Shown one piece after another: positions 45,609-61,854 of a stretch of DNA of 64,000 bases (within the stretch, counting starts at the first letter, position 1; each line of letters starts with the position of its first letter). The notes below the pieces were generated by a model. It was not told where the DNA came from. It saw only the letters and a list, made by a program, of their open reading frames with translations, and ran no database searches. This DNA is from Mycobacterium sp. 155 (GTDB lineage: Bacteria > Actinomycetota > Actinomycetes > Mycobacteriales > Mycobacteriaceae): contig NZ_KB892705.1 in the NCBI RefSeq assembly GCF_000373905.1, forward strand, positions 1 to 64,000, in the 5' to 3' direction. The position numbers and the translations under genes were made by a program.

Positions 45609-45943
45609 GGCTTCTGCATCTGAAGTTGCATGTGGGTGCGTCCCCAGTCGCACAGGACCTGCAGCACCGGCGCCAGCGTCATGCCGTACTCGGAGATCGA
45701 ATAGTGCACGCACGGCGGCACGGTGCCCGCGTCGTGGCGATCGATGATCCCGGCCTCGACGAGGTCATGCAGGTGCCGGATCAGCATGCGCTCGGTGATT
45801 TCGGGGATGCTGCGCCGAAGTTCGGCGGTGCGCATCGGCCCGTCGAACAAGCGCCACAGAATGGTGCCTTTCCAGCGGCCGTCGACGATGGAGAGTGTGG
45901 TGTCGATCGGGCACTCGCCGATCTCCTTCTTCGAGACCGCCAC
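45509..45943 (-). CDS. HxlR-family transcriptional regulator
   Basis: 144 residues. Winged helix typical of HxlR regulators: ECPIDTTLSIVDGRWKGTIL, FDGPMRTAELRRSIPEITER, MLIRHLHDLVEAGIIDRHD, VHYSISEYGMTLAPVLQVLC. One Cys near the N terminus and one in the last helix could sense redox or electrophiles, as in YodB and HypR. The last 30 residues (Arg/Ala/Pro/Ser-rich) are encoded opposite the ROK kinase C terminus and are not part of the fold, suggesting a lost stop codon. Divergent from a DUF1772 gene with a palindrome between. Confidence 0.88.
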   Translation of the reverse strand: MAVSKKEIGECPIDTTLSIVDGRWKGTILWRLFDGPMRTAELRRSIPEITERMLIRHLHDLVEAGIIDRHDAGTVPPCVHYSISEYGMTLAPVLQVLCDWGRTHMQLQMQKPQARRRAAAPTSPASPPSSAGTTRNVRRNASPA

Positions 45944-45964
45944 GGCTCGTCTCCTTGTGGATTT

Positions 45965-45986
45965 GTACTGACTAATTTGTCAGTAC
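45965..45986. promoter_or_regulatory. HxlR operator palindrome
   Basis: GTACTGAC and GTCAGTAC form a perfect 8-bp inverted repeat with spacer TAATTT. Its TACT...AGTA core is the kind of site bound by HxlR/YodB regulators. It lies 22 bases upstream of the regulator start and 38 bases upstream of the divergent membrane protein, so it can control both. Confidence 0.7.
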
Positions 45987-46023
45987 CTTGTTTTTTGTCA
46001 GCTTAATGACGAGGGTAGATGTC

Positions 46024-46464
46024 ATGGAACAGATCGTGCAAATCCTCGCTGTGCTCGGTATTGGAACTCTCGTCGGCGTCGAGTTCGGGGTCGCCGTGTT
46101 CACCAATCCCATCGTGGAGCGGTTGCCTGACGACGCGTATCGACAGGCCCGTGCCACCGGCGGTCGGATCCTCGGCACCGTCATGCCGTTCTGGTACTTC
46201 GCCGCGGCGGCCCTGCTGGTCGGTGTCGCGTGGCTCGGGCGGTCCCCGCTGGCGATTGCCGCGGTCGCGGTGATGGGTGTGACCATGGTCTTGTCGCTGA
46301 CCACACTGGTGCCCATCAACAATCGCGTCGCGGCGTCGATGGGAGCCGGTCTCGAGGAGACGCCGGTTCGGGAACTGGCGCATCGGTGGGACCGGCTGCA
46401 TTGGCTGCGGGTGGCCCTGTTGGCTGTTGCGTTCGTGTTGCTGGCGGTCGCGGGTACACGCTGA
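46024..46464 (+). CDS. DUF1772 membrane protein
   Basis: 146 residues from ATG 46024, with GAGGG nine bases upstream; in-frame starts at 45988 and 46006 would add residues without helix. Four membrane helices: IVQILAVLGIGTLVGVEFGV, FWYFAAAALLVGVAWL, LAIAAVAVMGVTMVLSLTTL, VALLAVAFVLLAVAG. VPINNRVA is the conserved motif of the DUF1772 (anthrone-oxygenase-like) family. Commonly found next to HxlR or MarR regulators; probably controlled by the adjacent HxlR protein. Function unproven. Confidence 0.8.
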   Translation: MEQIVQILAVLGIGTLVGVEFGVAVFTNPIVERLPDDAYRQARATGGRILGTVMPFWYFAAAALLVGVAWLGRSPLAIAAVAVMGVTMVLSLTTLVPINNRVAASMGAGLEETPVRELAHRWDRLHWLRVALLAVAFVLLAVAGTR

Positions 46465-46581
46465 GCGGTGACGAACGTGCGCATAGTGGCGGCCGGGGGC
46501 GGCGTGGCGGGCAGCAGACCCGCACGCTCGCGGTGCAGGGGACGAGGAATGAGGAATTAGGACGTCAGGCGGGTGCTCGGC

Positions 46582-46840
46582 TACTCTGGTCGGGTTCCAC
46601 CGAAGACCGTCGGTCACCGATGAGCGCTTGCACGAAGAGCAAGTGGCTCGGCAATCGGTTGAAGGCCTGGGGGAGACCCCAGCGGCCCACGCAGGAGGAC
46701 GAGGCTAGTTACGACCTTCGGATTAAAAGTCCGTAGATTTTCACGCCCCGACCTGTCTGCGTCGGGGCGTTCGTCATTTCATGGCCTTTGACGCCGGCTG
46801 TCCAGGTGGATCGACCGATACCCACCACAAGGAGGCATGC
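46582..46840 (+). promoter_or_regulatory. L10 leader: promoter and attenuator of rplJ-rplL
   Basis: TACTCT at 46582-46587 is a good -10 box, giving a start point near 46594 and a leader of about 245 bases. The leader has GACC/GGTC and CTGGGG/CCCCAG stems and ends in a perfect 10-bp hairpin, ACGCCCCGAC/GTCGGGGCGT (46743-46770), then a T-rich stretch, like an intrinsic terminator. Leaders of this kind bind L10-L7/L12 and shut off their own operon. A 38-codon frame from ATG 46620 to 46736 lies within; it starts with the dispersed ATGAGCGCTTGC element. Confidence 0.65.
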
Positions 46841-47368
46841 ATGGCCAAGGCTGATAAGGCCACGGCGGTTGCCGACATTGCCGAGCAGTTCAAGGGGGCG
46901 ACGGCCACCGTCGTCACCGAGTACCGCGGGCTCACCGTGGCAAACCTGGCCGAACTCCGTCGTTCCCTCGGCGACTCGACCACGTACACCGTCGCCAAGA
47001 ACACCCTGGTGAAGCGGGCCGCCTCGGAAGCCGGCATTGAAGGCCTCGATGATCTGTTCGCCGGTCCGACGGCGATCGCGTTCGTCCAGGGCGAGCCGGT
47101 CGACGCCGCCAAGGCGATCAAGAAGTTCGCCAAGGACCACAAGGCGCTCGTCATCAAGGGCGGCTACATGGACGGCCGCGCCCTCTCGATCTCCGAGGTC
47201 GAGAAGATCGCCGACCTCGAGTCGCGCGAGGTGCTGCTGGCCAAGCTGGCAGGCGCCATGAAGGGCAACCTGTCCAAGGCTGCCGGCCTGTTCAACGCGC
47301 CCGCTTCGCAGGTTGCCCGGCTGGCCGCCGCGCTGCAGGAGAAGAAGGCATCCGAAGAAGCGGCTTAG
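46841..47368 (+). CDS. rplJ: 50S ribosomal protein L10
   Basis: 175 residues from ATG 46841, with AAGGAGG seven bases upstream. [39 protein letters not shown] and [11 protein letters not shown] are typical L10. It anchors L7/L12 dimers on the ribosomal stalk. It is preceded by a long attenuator-like leader and followed 57 bases later by rplL. Matches Rv0651 in position. Confidence 0.97.
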   Translation: MAKADKATAVADIAEQFKGATATVVTEYRGLTVANLAELRRSLGDSTTYTVAKNTLVKRAASEAGIEGLDDLFAGPTAIAFVQGEPVDAAKAIKKFAKDHKALVIKGGYMDGRALSISEVEKIADLESREVLLAKLAGAMKGNLSKAAGLFNAPASQVARLAAALQEKKASEEAA

Positions 47369-47425
47369 AGACCGCCGCTTTCACCTACCCCATACATCAG
47401 TAAGAAATAAGGAAGGACCATCAAC

Positions 47426-47812
47426 ATGGCAAAGCTGTCTACCGAAGAACTGCTCGACGCTTTCAAGGAAATGACGCTGCTGGAGCTCTCTGAGTTCGTC
47501 AAGCAGTTCGAGGAGACCTTCGAGGTCACCGCCGCCGCTCCGGTCGCCGTCGCGGCCGCCGGTGCCGCCCCGGCCGCCGCCGAGGCCGCTGAGGAGCAGT
47601 CGGAGTTCGACGTCATCCTCGAGGGTGCCGGCGAGAAGAAGATCGGCGTCATCAAGGTCGTCCGCGAGATCGTCTCCGGCCTGGGCCTGAAGGAAGCCAA
47701 GGATCTGGTCGACGGTGCCCCCAAGCCGTTGCTGGAGAAGGTCACCAAGGAGGCCGCCGAGGACGCCAAGGCCAAGCTCGAGGCCGCCGGCGCTTCGGTC
47801 ACCGTCAAGTAG
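47426..47812 (+). CDS. rplL: 50S ribosomal protein L7/L12
   Basis: 128 residues. N-terminal dimerisation part [20 protein letters not shown], an Ala/Val/Pro hinge, and the C-terminal factor-binding domain [20 protein letters not shown] with [15 protein letters not shown]7/L12 recruits translation factors. AAGGA precedes ATG 47426. Ends before a terminator hairpin. Confidence 0.97.
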   Translation: MAKLSTEELLDAFKEMTLLELSEFVKQFEETFEVTAAAPVAVAAAGAAPAAAEAAEEQSEFDVILEGAGEKKIGVIKVVREIVSGLGLKEAKDLVDGAPKPLLEKVTKEAAEDAKAKLEAAGASVTVK

Positions 47813-47824
47813 TTCCCGTCCTGC

Positions 47825-47861
47825 CAAAGATCCCCGGATCCCTCGGATTCGGGGATCTTTG
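47825..47861 (+). terminator. Terminator after rplL
   Basis: CAAAGATCCCCGGATCC and GGATTCGGGGATCTTTG pair over 17 positions with one wobble and a 3-base loop, 12 bases after the rplL stop. Confidence 0.75.
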
Positions 47862-47986
47862 CCGTTCTGATAAGCGCGCGGATTCTGTGGACACAACCAT
47901 GCTGCGGTGGTAGTGCGTAGGTTATGGTGACTCAAACCACAGGCTGGAGTCGTGGCGCGGTCAAGGGGTAGGCGGGAGGATCTCTG

Positions 47987-49066
47987 ATGGGCGTCCAAAT
48001 CGACGTAACCGGGCTCAGCAAGTCATTTGGATCGTCGAAGATCTGGGAGGACGTGACCCTGACCATCCCTGCCGGGGAGGTCAGCGTGTTGCTGGGCCCG
48101 TCCGGTACCGGTAAGTCCGTGTTCCTGAAGTCCCTGATCGGGCTGCTGCGTCCCGAGCGCGGCTCGATCGTCATCGACGGCACCGACATCATCGAGTGCT
48201 CGGCCAAGGAACTCTACGAGATCCGCACGCTGTTCGGTGTGCTGTTCCAGGACGGCGCGCTGTTCGGCTCGATGAACATCTACGACAACACGGCCTTCCC
48301 GCTGCGCGAGCACACCAAGAAGTCCGAAAGCGAAATCCGCAACATCGTCATGGAGAAGCTCGAGCTGGTGGGCATGCCCAACGACGGGCACAAGTTCCCA
48401 GGCGAGATCTCCGGCGGTATGCGCAAACGTGCCGGCTTGGCCCGCGCTTTGGTGCTGGATCCGAAGATCATCCTGTGCGACGAGCCGGACTCCGGTCTGG
48501 ACCCGGTCCGTACCGCCTACCTGAGCCAGTTGTTGATCGACATCAATGCCCAGATCGACGCCACGATCCTGATCGTGACGCACAACATCAACATCGCTCG
48601 AACCGTGCCGGACAACATGGGCATGCTGTTCCGTAAGCACTTGGTCATGTTCGGTCCCCGTGAGGTGCTGTTGACCAGCGATGAGCCCGTCGTCAAGCAG
48701 TTCCTCAACGGCCGCCGGATCGGCCCGATCGGTATGTCCGAGGAGAAGGACGAGGCGACCGCCGCGGCCGAGCAGGCCATGTTGGACCTGGGCCAGCACG
48801 ACGGCGGTGTCGAGGAGATCGAGGGTGTGCCGCCTCAGCTCATGGCGACGCCCGGCATGCCCGAGCGCAAGGCGGTGGCGCGTCGTCAGGCCCGCGTGCG
48901 CGAGATGATGCACACCTTGCCGCCGGCCGCGCAGGCCGCGATCATGGACGACCTCGAGGGCACTCACAAATTCCCGGTCCACGAGTTCGACGAGCCCACC
49001 AAACGGCATGATCGTTCGGCGGACGACGACCCGACGGGCGCCATCGAGGTACCCACTCAGAGCTGA
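47987..49066 (+). CDS. mkl: Mce-transport ATPase Mkl (MceG)
   Basis: 359 residues. ABC ATPase that powers the Mce lipid and cholesterol importers. Walker A LLGPSGTGKSVFLKSLIGLL, the Q loop in VLFQDGALFGSM, signature FPGEISGGMRKRAGLARALV, Walker B IILCDEPDSGLDPV and the switch IVTHNIN are intact. The C-terminal 100 residues (after QFLNGRRIGPIG) are an acidic extension specific to MceG proteins and needed for stability in the complex. GGAGG precedes ATG 47987; TATGGT at 47923-47928 is a likely -10 box. Mce operons themselves are elsewhere. Confidence 0.95.
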   Translation: MGVQIDVTGLSKSFGSSKIWEDVTLTIPAGEVSVLLGPSGTGKSVFLKSLIGLLRPERGSIVIDGTDIIECSAKELYEIRTLFGVLFQDGALFGSMNIYDNTAFPLREHTKKSESEIRNIVMEKLELVGMPNDGHKFPGEISGGMRKRAGLARALVLDPKIILCDEPDSGLDPVRTAYLSQLLIDINAQIDATILIVTHNINIARTVPDNMGMLFRKHLVMFGPREVLLTSDEPVVKQFLNGRRIGPIGMSEEKDEATAAAEQAMLDLGQHDGGVEEIEGVPPQLMATPGMPERKAVARRQARVREMMHTLPPAAQAAIMDDLEGTHKFPVHEFDEPTKRHDRSADDDPTGAIEVPTQS

Positions 49067-53082
<4,016 letters not shown>

Positions 53083-53094
53083 ACAGATTTCTAG

Positions 53095-57072
<3,978 letters not shown>

Positions 57073-57079
57073 TCACTAC

Positions 57080-57113
57080 GGAAAAAGCCCCCGCTTCGGC
57101 GGGGGCTTTTTCC
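57080..57113 (+). terminator. Intrinsic terminator after rpoC
   Basis: GGAAAAAGCCCCCGC and GCGGGGGCTTTTTCC form a perfect 15-bp stem with a TTCG tetraloop; TTTTT lies in the descending arm. It begins eight bases after the rpoC stop. Confidence 0.95.
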
Positions 57114-57161
57114 GTCTGCGGGTGCGGTCGACTGTGTGGGCCGGTCGCGCTCTGTCTCGCT

Positions 57162-57202
57162 CTGTCTCCGCTGGGCTTGTCACGTTCTGTCTCCGCTGGG
57201 CT
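57162..57202 (+). repeat. Two copies of CTGTCTCCGCTGGGCT
   Basis: The 16-mer CTGTCTCCGCTGGGCT occurs at 57162-57177 and 57187-57202, directly before the inverted-repeat cluster at 57205. Not coding. Confidence 0.7.
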
Positions 57203-57204
57203 CT

Positions 57205-57332
57205 GTCACGCCAGAGTGGCTCTCGACGCTGAGAGCCACTCTTGCGTGACGCTCGACGAGTGGGGCCGACATGACGGCCTCGGCTCGCCACTCTGGCGTG
57301 ACACTCGGGCGCGACGGTCACTCTGGCGTGAC
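57205..57332. repeat. Intergenic cluster of CACTCTKGCGTGAC units
   Basis: The 14-mer CACTCTKGCGTGAC occurs in direct orientation at 57237, 57289 and 57319 and inverted at 57205. The first two form a large hairpin: GTCACGCCAGAGTGGCTCTC pairs with GAGAGCCACTCTTGCGTGAC over 20 positions with one mismatch around a GACGCT loop. It lies in the 288-base rpoC-nfo gap, which holds no gene. Confidence 0.8.
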
Positions 57333-57389
57333 AAACCCGTTCCTTGAGGGATGACAAAGCGGGTGGGCGGGGTCGTCGCCGAGGCTCAC

Positions 57390-57395
57390 TAGACT
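57390..57395 (+). promoter_or_regulatory. Leaderless promoter of nfo
   Basis: TAGACT followed by six bases and the GTG at 57402; with no ribosome binding site upstream of the GTG, a leaderless mRNA is likely. Confidence 0.6.
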
Positions 57396-57401
57396 GGCGG
57401 C

Positions 57402-58157
57402 GTGCTCATCGGTTCGCATGTAGACAACACCGACCCATTGGCCGCGGCGGCCGCTGACGGCGCCGACGTCGTGCAGTTCTTCCTCGGCAACCCGCAGAGC
57501 TGGAAGAAACCGAAGCCTCGCGAAGATGCCGTCGTACTCAAGGCCGCGAACGTTCCGCTGTACGTGCATGCGCCGTACCTCATCAATGTCGCCTCCGCGA
57601 ACAACCGGGTGCGCATCCCGTCTCGCAAGATCCTGCAGGACACGTGCGACGCTGCCGCCGAGATCGGCGCCACTGCGGTGATCGTGCACGGTGGGCACGC
57701 CGATGACAACGACATGGAGGCCGGGTTTGAGCGCTGGGGCAAGGCGCTCGACTATCTGAATTCCGACGTACCGGTGTATCTGGAGAACACCGCGGGTGGG
57801 GACCACGCCATGGCCCGCCATTTCGACACCATCGCCCGGCTGTGGGACCGCATCGGTGACAAAGGTATTGGCTTCTGCCTCGACACCTGTCACGCGTGGG
57901 CCGCAGGCGAGGCACTCGTCGACGCGGTGGACCGCATTAAGGCCATCACCGGGCGCATCGATCTGGTGCACTGCAACGACTCCCGGGATGCCGCCGGTTC
58001 TGGCGCTGACCGGCACGCCAATTTCGGTCTGGGACAGATCGATCCGCAGCTGCTGGCCGCGGTGGTCAACGCCGCCGACGCTCCGGTGATCTGCGAGACG
58101 TCCGAGGAAGGCCGCAAGGACGACATCGCGTTCCTGCGCGAGCACGCTGTGAGCTGA
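57402..58157 (+). CDS. nfo: Endonuclease IV (AP endonuclease)
   Basis: 251 residues. Cuts the backbone 5' of abasic sites in base-excision repair, with three zinc ions. Metal-ligand motifs: [70 protein letters not shown] (the family's NDSK..GSxxDRHxxxGxG), [12 protein letters not shown]. It matches M. tuberculosis end (Rv0670) in position after rpoC. The start GTG 57402 coincides with the expected transcription start. Confidence 0.95.
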   Translation: MLIGSHVDNTDPLAAAAADGADVVQFFLGNPQSWKKPKPREDAVVLKAANVPLYVHAPYLINVASANNRVRIPSRKILQDTCDAAAEIGATAVIVHGGHADDNDMEAGFERWGKALDYLNSDVPVYLENTAGGDHAMARHFDTIARLWDRIGDKGIGFCLDTCHAWAAGEALVDAVDRIKAITGRIDLVHCNDSRDAAGSGADRHANFGLGQIDPQLLAAVVNAADAPVICETSEEGRKDDIAFLREHAVS

Positions 58158-58208
58158 GACGCCACGCCAGAAACGGTTCCCTAAACGGGGAGTTAGCGGC
58201 AGGTGAAC

Positions 58209-58214
58209 TAGCCT
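58209..58214 (+). promoter_or_regulatory. Leaderless promoter of the PAP2-like gene
   Basis: TAGCCT fits TANNNT and is seven bases before GTG 58222, so the mRNA probably begins at the start codon. Confidence 0.5.
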
Positions 58215-58221
58215 TGTCCGG

Positions 58222-59361
58222 GTGTCCATGATTGATGAAGGGCAGTCAATCGTGCGATCACCGGTCGATCCTTCAGCGGAGACCGCCGCTCGCCGCGCGC
58301 TTTTGTTGCGTATCGTGCGCTATCTAGCGGTCGCGGTCTGGGCTGTCATCGTCGGTTATCGCACGGTCACCGACGGTTTCGCATTCAATCGAGAACTGTT
58401 GCTGCTCTACATCTCTACGGGCCTGCTGGCCGCCAGCATCGGACAGGGCCGGCGCATGTTCTATGTCGTCCGGGACTGGCTTCCGTTCGCGTTGGTGCTC
58501 CTCGCCTACGACCTGAGTAGGGGAGCGGCGACGTTGATCGGGCGGCCGACCCTCTGGCAATGGCAGGTCAACGCAGACCGCTGGATGTTCTTCGGCACAG
58601 TCCCGACGGTGTGGCTGCAGGAACGACTCAAGGCTCTGAACCCGCCGTGGTGGGAGATCGTGATCAGCACGGTCTATATGTCGTTCTTCATCCTGCCGTA
58701 CGTTGTCGCCGGGGTGTTGTGGCTGCGTGACCGGGAGGAGTGGAAACGGTTCGTCCGGCTGTTCGTCGGGCTGTCGTTCGCGGCACTGATGATCTATGCG
58801 CTGCTGCCCGCCGCGCCGCCGTGGGCGGCAGCCCGGTGTACCGCCGATGATGTCGACGGTGGTCCGTCCGGTCCGCGGTGCATGTTCCGCTCGGCGCGCG
58901 AGGCTACCGACGGCGGACTGCTCGGGGCGATGCAGGGCAACCGGGACGGCGGCCACGAGTGGATCGAGCGAATCGTCACGCGCGGCTGGGGCAAGCTCAA
59001 CCTGCACTCTGCGACCGCGTTGATCGATCAGGGCCAGGCGAGCGTGAATCTGGTGGCGGCCATCCCGTCACTGCATGCCGGACTGACAGCAGCGGTCTCG
59101 GCGTTTCTGTGGAACCGCGTCAACCGCGGTTGGCGGCCGGTCCTTGTGGGTTACGTCCTGATCATGGCGTTCACGTTGGTCTACACCGCCGAGCACTACG
59201 TGATCGACATCCTGCTGGGCTGGGCCTTGGCGGCAGTAGTGGTCACGGCGTTGAACCGCTATGAAGCGCGGCGGTCCGGACGCAGGGCCGATGTCGACAC
59301 CTCGGGATGTTCGCTCGCAGAGGAGAGCGCGGAGGCCTCCGGCGGTCATTACAACTCTTGA
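58222..59361 (+). CDS. PAP2-superfamily membrane protein, Aur1/inositolphosphotransferase-like
   Basis: 379 residues, about six membrane helices. AAIPSLHAGLTAAVSAFLWN and LVYTAEHYVIDILLGWALAA hold the histidines of the PAP2 phosphatase core (SLHAG and HxxxD), in the form seen in Aur1-type inositol-phosphoceramide synthases rather than simple phosphatases. A role in transfer of a phospho-alcohol group to a cell-envelope lipid is likely, by inference. M. tuberculosis has lipoprotein gene lpqP between end and fadE8; that is absent here. GTG 58222 is set by the -10 box. Confidence 0.8.
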   Translation: MSMIDEGQSIVRSPVDPSAETAARRALLLRIVRYLAVAVWAVIVGYRTVTDGFAFNRELLLLYISTGLLAASIGQGRRMFYVVRDWLPFALVLLAYDLSRGAATLIGRPTLWQWQVNADRWMFFGTVPTVWLQERLKALNPPWWEIVISTVYMSFFILPYVVAGVLWLRDREEWKRFVRLFVGLSFAALMIYALLPAAPPWAAARCTADDVDGGPSGPRCMFRSAREATDGGLLGAMQGNRDGGHEWIERIVTRGWGKLNLHSATALIDQGQASVNLVAAIPSLHAGLTAAVSAFLWNRVNRGWRPVLVGYVLIMAFTLVYTAEHYVIDILLGWALAAVVVTALNRYEARRSGRRADVDTSGCSLAEESAEASGGHYNS

Positions 59362-59391
59362 ACAACTGTCGAGAAACTGTAACACTGGAGT

Positions 59392-61071
59392 ATGGCTCAT
59401 GACCCTTCGCTCCTCGCGTCCGCGGCCACGCACGTCGTCACCAATCAGGTCCCGCCGCTGGAGGACTTCAACTCCGCGGCCTCGCCGGTATTGATCGAGG
59501 CACTCATTCGGGAAGGTGGTGAGTGGGGTCTCGACGAGGTCAATGCGGTCGGCGCGCTCAACGGCAGCGCCCAGGTCCAGCGCTGGGGCGAACTCGCCGA
59601 CCGCAACCAGCCGATCCTGCATACCCACGACCGATACGGCTACCGCGTCGACGAGGTCGAATACGATCCGGCTTACCACGAGCTGATGGCCGCGGCGATC
59701 AAGCACGGCCTGCACGCGGCACCCTGGGCCGACGACCGGCCCGGGTCCCACGTGGTGCGCGCCGCCAAGACCTCGGTGTGGACCGCCGAGCCCGGCCACA
59801 TGTGTCCGATTTCGATGACATACGCCGTCGTCCCCGCGCTGCGGTTCAACCCGGAGCTGGCCAAAGTCTACGAACCCCTGCTGACCAGCCGGGTTTACGA
59901 CCCTGAGCTCAAGGTGCCGGCGACCAAACCCGGCATCACCGCGGGCATGTCGATGACCGAGAAGCAGGGTGGCTCCGACGTCCGGGCAGGTACCACGCAG
60001 GCCGTGCCCAACGGTGACGGCACTTACTCGCTCACCGGGCACAAGTGGTTCACCTCGGCGCCGATGGGTGACATCTTCTTGGTATTGGCCCAAGCGCGCG
60101 GGGGCGTGCGAAGCGACGGGGGATCGTCCGGTGGGCTGAGCTGTTTCTTCCTGCCGCGGGTGCTGCCCGACGGTAGTCGCAACCGAATGTTCTTGCAGCG
60201 CCTCAAGGATAAGCTCGGCAATCATGCCAATGCCTCCGCCGAGGTCGAGTACGACGGCGCGGTGGCGTGGTTGGTCGGTGAGGAGGGTCAGGGTGTGAAG
60301 ACCATCATCGAGATGGTCAACCTGACCCGGCTCGACTGCGCATTGGGCAGCGCCACCAGTATGCGTACTGGGCTGAGCCGTGCGGTGCACCACGCCCAGC
60401 ATCGAAAGGCGTTCGGCGCCTACTTGATTGACCAGCCACTGATGCGTAACGTACTCGCCGACCTCGCCGTGGAAGCCGAAGCGGCCACGATGCTCGCCAT
60501 GCGGATGGCCGGGGCCACCGACAAGGCGGTGCGCGGTGACGAACGCGAAGCGCTATTGCGCCGTATCGGGCTGGCCGCCGCCAAGTACTGGGTGTGCAAG
60601 CGCGCTACCCCGCATGCGGGTGAGGCGATGGAATGTCTGGGCGGCAACGGCTACGTCGAGGAATCCGGTATGCCGCGGCTATACCGTGAGGCTCCGCTGA
60701 TGGGCATCTGGGAGGGTTCCGGCAACGTTAGCGCCCTCGATACGTTGCGCGCCATGGCAACTCGCCCCGAGTGCGTCGAGGTGATGTTCGATGAGCTGGC
60801 GCTGGGGCAGGACCCACGGCTCGACGCCCACGCCGCCGCGCTCAAGGGGCAGCTCGGCACGTTCGACAACATCGAATACCGCGCCCGCAAGATCGCCGAG
60901 GACATCAGCCTGGCCCTGCAGGGCTCGCTGCTTATCCGCCACGGTCACCCGGCGGTGGCCGAGGCGTTCCTGGCCAGCCGGCTCGGCGGCCAGTGGGGCG
61001 GCGCCTTCGGAACCCTGCCCGCCGGGTTGGATCTCGCCCCGATCATCGAGCGCGCGTTGGTCAAGGGATGA
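59392..61071 (+). CDS. fadE8: Acyl-CoA dehydrogenase FadE8 (AidB-like)
   Basis: 559 residues. FAD-dependent dehydrogenase of the AidB-type long form. ITAGMSMTEKQGGSDVRAGT and LTGHKWFTSAPMGDIFLVLA form the flavin-binding beta domain; RLDCALGSATSMRTGLSRAV and ECLGGNGYVEESGMPRLYRE and MGIWEGSGNVSALDTLR complete the helical domain. The Arg and Glu of the active site appear conserved. The M. tuberculosis counterpart is Rv0672. ATG 59392 or ATG 59399; GGAG at 59387-59390 fits the second better, so the start may be one or two codons later. Confidence 0.9.
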   Translation: MAHDPSLLASAATHVVTNQVPPLEDFNSAASPVLIEALIREGGEWGLDEVNAVGALNGSAQVQRWGELADRNQPILHTHDRYGYRVDEVEYDPAYHELMAAAIKHGLHAAPWADDRPGSHVVRAAKTSVWTAEPGHMCPISMTYAVVPALRFNPELAKVYEPLLTSRVYDPELKVPATKPGITAGMSMTEKQGGSDVRAGTTQAVPNGDGTYSLTGHKWFTSAPMGDIFLVLAQARGGVRSDGGSSGGLSCFFLPRVLPDGSRNRMFLQRLKDKLGNHANASAEVEYDGAVAWLVGEEGQGVKTIIEMVNLTRLDCALGSATSMRTGLSRAVHHAQHRKAFGAYLIDQPLMRNVLADLAVEAEAATMLAMRMAGATDKAVRGDEREALLRRIGLAAAKYWVCKRATPHAGEAMECLGGNGYVEESGMPRLYREAPLMGIWEGSGNVSALDTLRAMATRPECVEVMFDELALGQDPRLDAHAAALKGQLGTFDNIEYRARKIAEDISLALQGSLLIRHGHPAVAEAFLASRLGGQWGGAFGTLPAGLDLAPIIERALVKG

Positions 61072-61103
61072 CTGCTCGCGAGGAGCGGTGAGGGCACGGC
61101 CAC

Positions 61104-61109
61104 TAGCGT
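61104..61109 (+). promoter_or_regulatory. Putative -10 box of the PaaX-like gene
   Basis: TAGCGT fits TANNNT, placing the transcription start near 61116, about seven bases before ATG 61123; the gene would have almost no leader and shows no ribosome binding site. Confidence 0.45.
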
Positions 61110-61122
61110 TGGGGTGTGACGG

Positions 61123-61854
61123 ATGCCTGCGCTGAACCGGATGACGGCTCGTTCGGTCGTGCTGAGCGTGCTGCTCGGGGCGCACCCCGCGTGGGCGAGT
61201 GCCGCTGAACTGATCAGGCTCACAGCGGATTTCGATATCAAGGAAACCGCGTTGCGGGTCGCACTCACCCGCATGGTGGGGGCGGGTGACCTGGTGCGCT
61301 CCGAGGACGGTTATCGACTGGCCGACCGACTGCTGGCCCGGCAGCGCCGCCAGGACGACGCCATCAACCCCCGGCTGCGCCCAGATGATGAGGAATGGCT
61401 CACCCTCGTCATCACCAGTGTCGGCACCGACGCCCGTACCCGCGCCGCGCTGCGAATCATGCTGCAGCAGTATCGTTTTGCCGAGTTACGTGAGGGGGTG
61501 TGGATGCGGCCGGACAATCTCGACCAGGCGCTACCGCAGGAGATCGCCGAACGAGTGCGGATGCTGCACACCCGCGACGACGACCCGTTCGATCTGGTCG
61601 GGCGGTTGTGGGATCTGCCCGGTTGGGTCAGGGCCGGCCGCCGGTTGCTGGACGACATCGCGTCCGCCACCGACGTTCCGAGCCGGTTCGTGGCGGCCGC
61701 GGGTATCGTGCGGCACCTACTTACCGACCCGGTGCTGCCCGACAAACTGTTGCCCGCCGACTGGCCCGGCGCGCAACTGCGTACGGCCTACACCGATTTT
61801 GCCGCCGAACTCGTCGCGCGGCGCGACCGGGAAGAACTCATGGAGGCGACATGA
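61123..61854 (+). CDS. PaaX-family transcriptional regulator
   Basis: 243 residues. LNRMTARSVVLSVLLGAHPA, then a winged helix KETALRVALTRMVGAGDLVR, and the ferredoxin-like middle domain with LREGVWMRPDNL, as in PaaX, which represses phenylacetyl-CoA degradation in E. coli and binds CoA thioesters. The M. tuberculosis counterpart is Rv0674. Its stop overlaps the next gene's start (ATGA), so regulator and crotonase are made together; control of nearby acyl-CoA genes is a fair guess. Confidence 0.85.
   Translation: MPALNRMTARSVVLSVLLGAHPAWASAAELIRLTADFDIKETALRVALTRMVGAGDLVRSEDGYRLADRLLARQRRQDDAINPRLRPDDEEWLTLVITSVGTDARTRAALRIMLQQYRFAELREGVWMRPDNLDQALPQEIAERVRMLHTRDDDPFDLVGRLWDLPGWVRAGRRLLDDIASATDVPSRFVAAAGIVRHLLTDPVLPDKLLPADWPGAQLRTAYTDFAAELVARRDREELMEAT

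Noticed and set aside
57205..57332. CRISPR-like array after rpoC
   Set aside because: Units are 14 bases, unevenly spaced and in both orientations; there are no regular spacers and no cas genes in the window.
61500..61850. Longer start for the crotonase at 61851
   Set aside because: The extra part is out-of-frame PaaX-like gene sequence; ATG 61851 overlaps the regulator stop and opens the crotonase domain.
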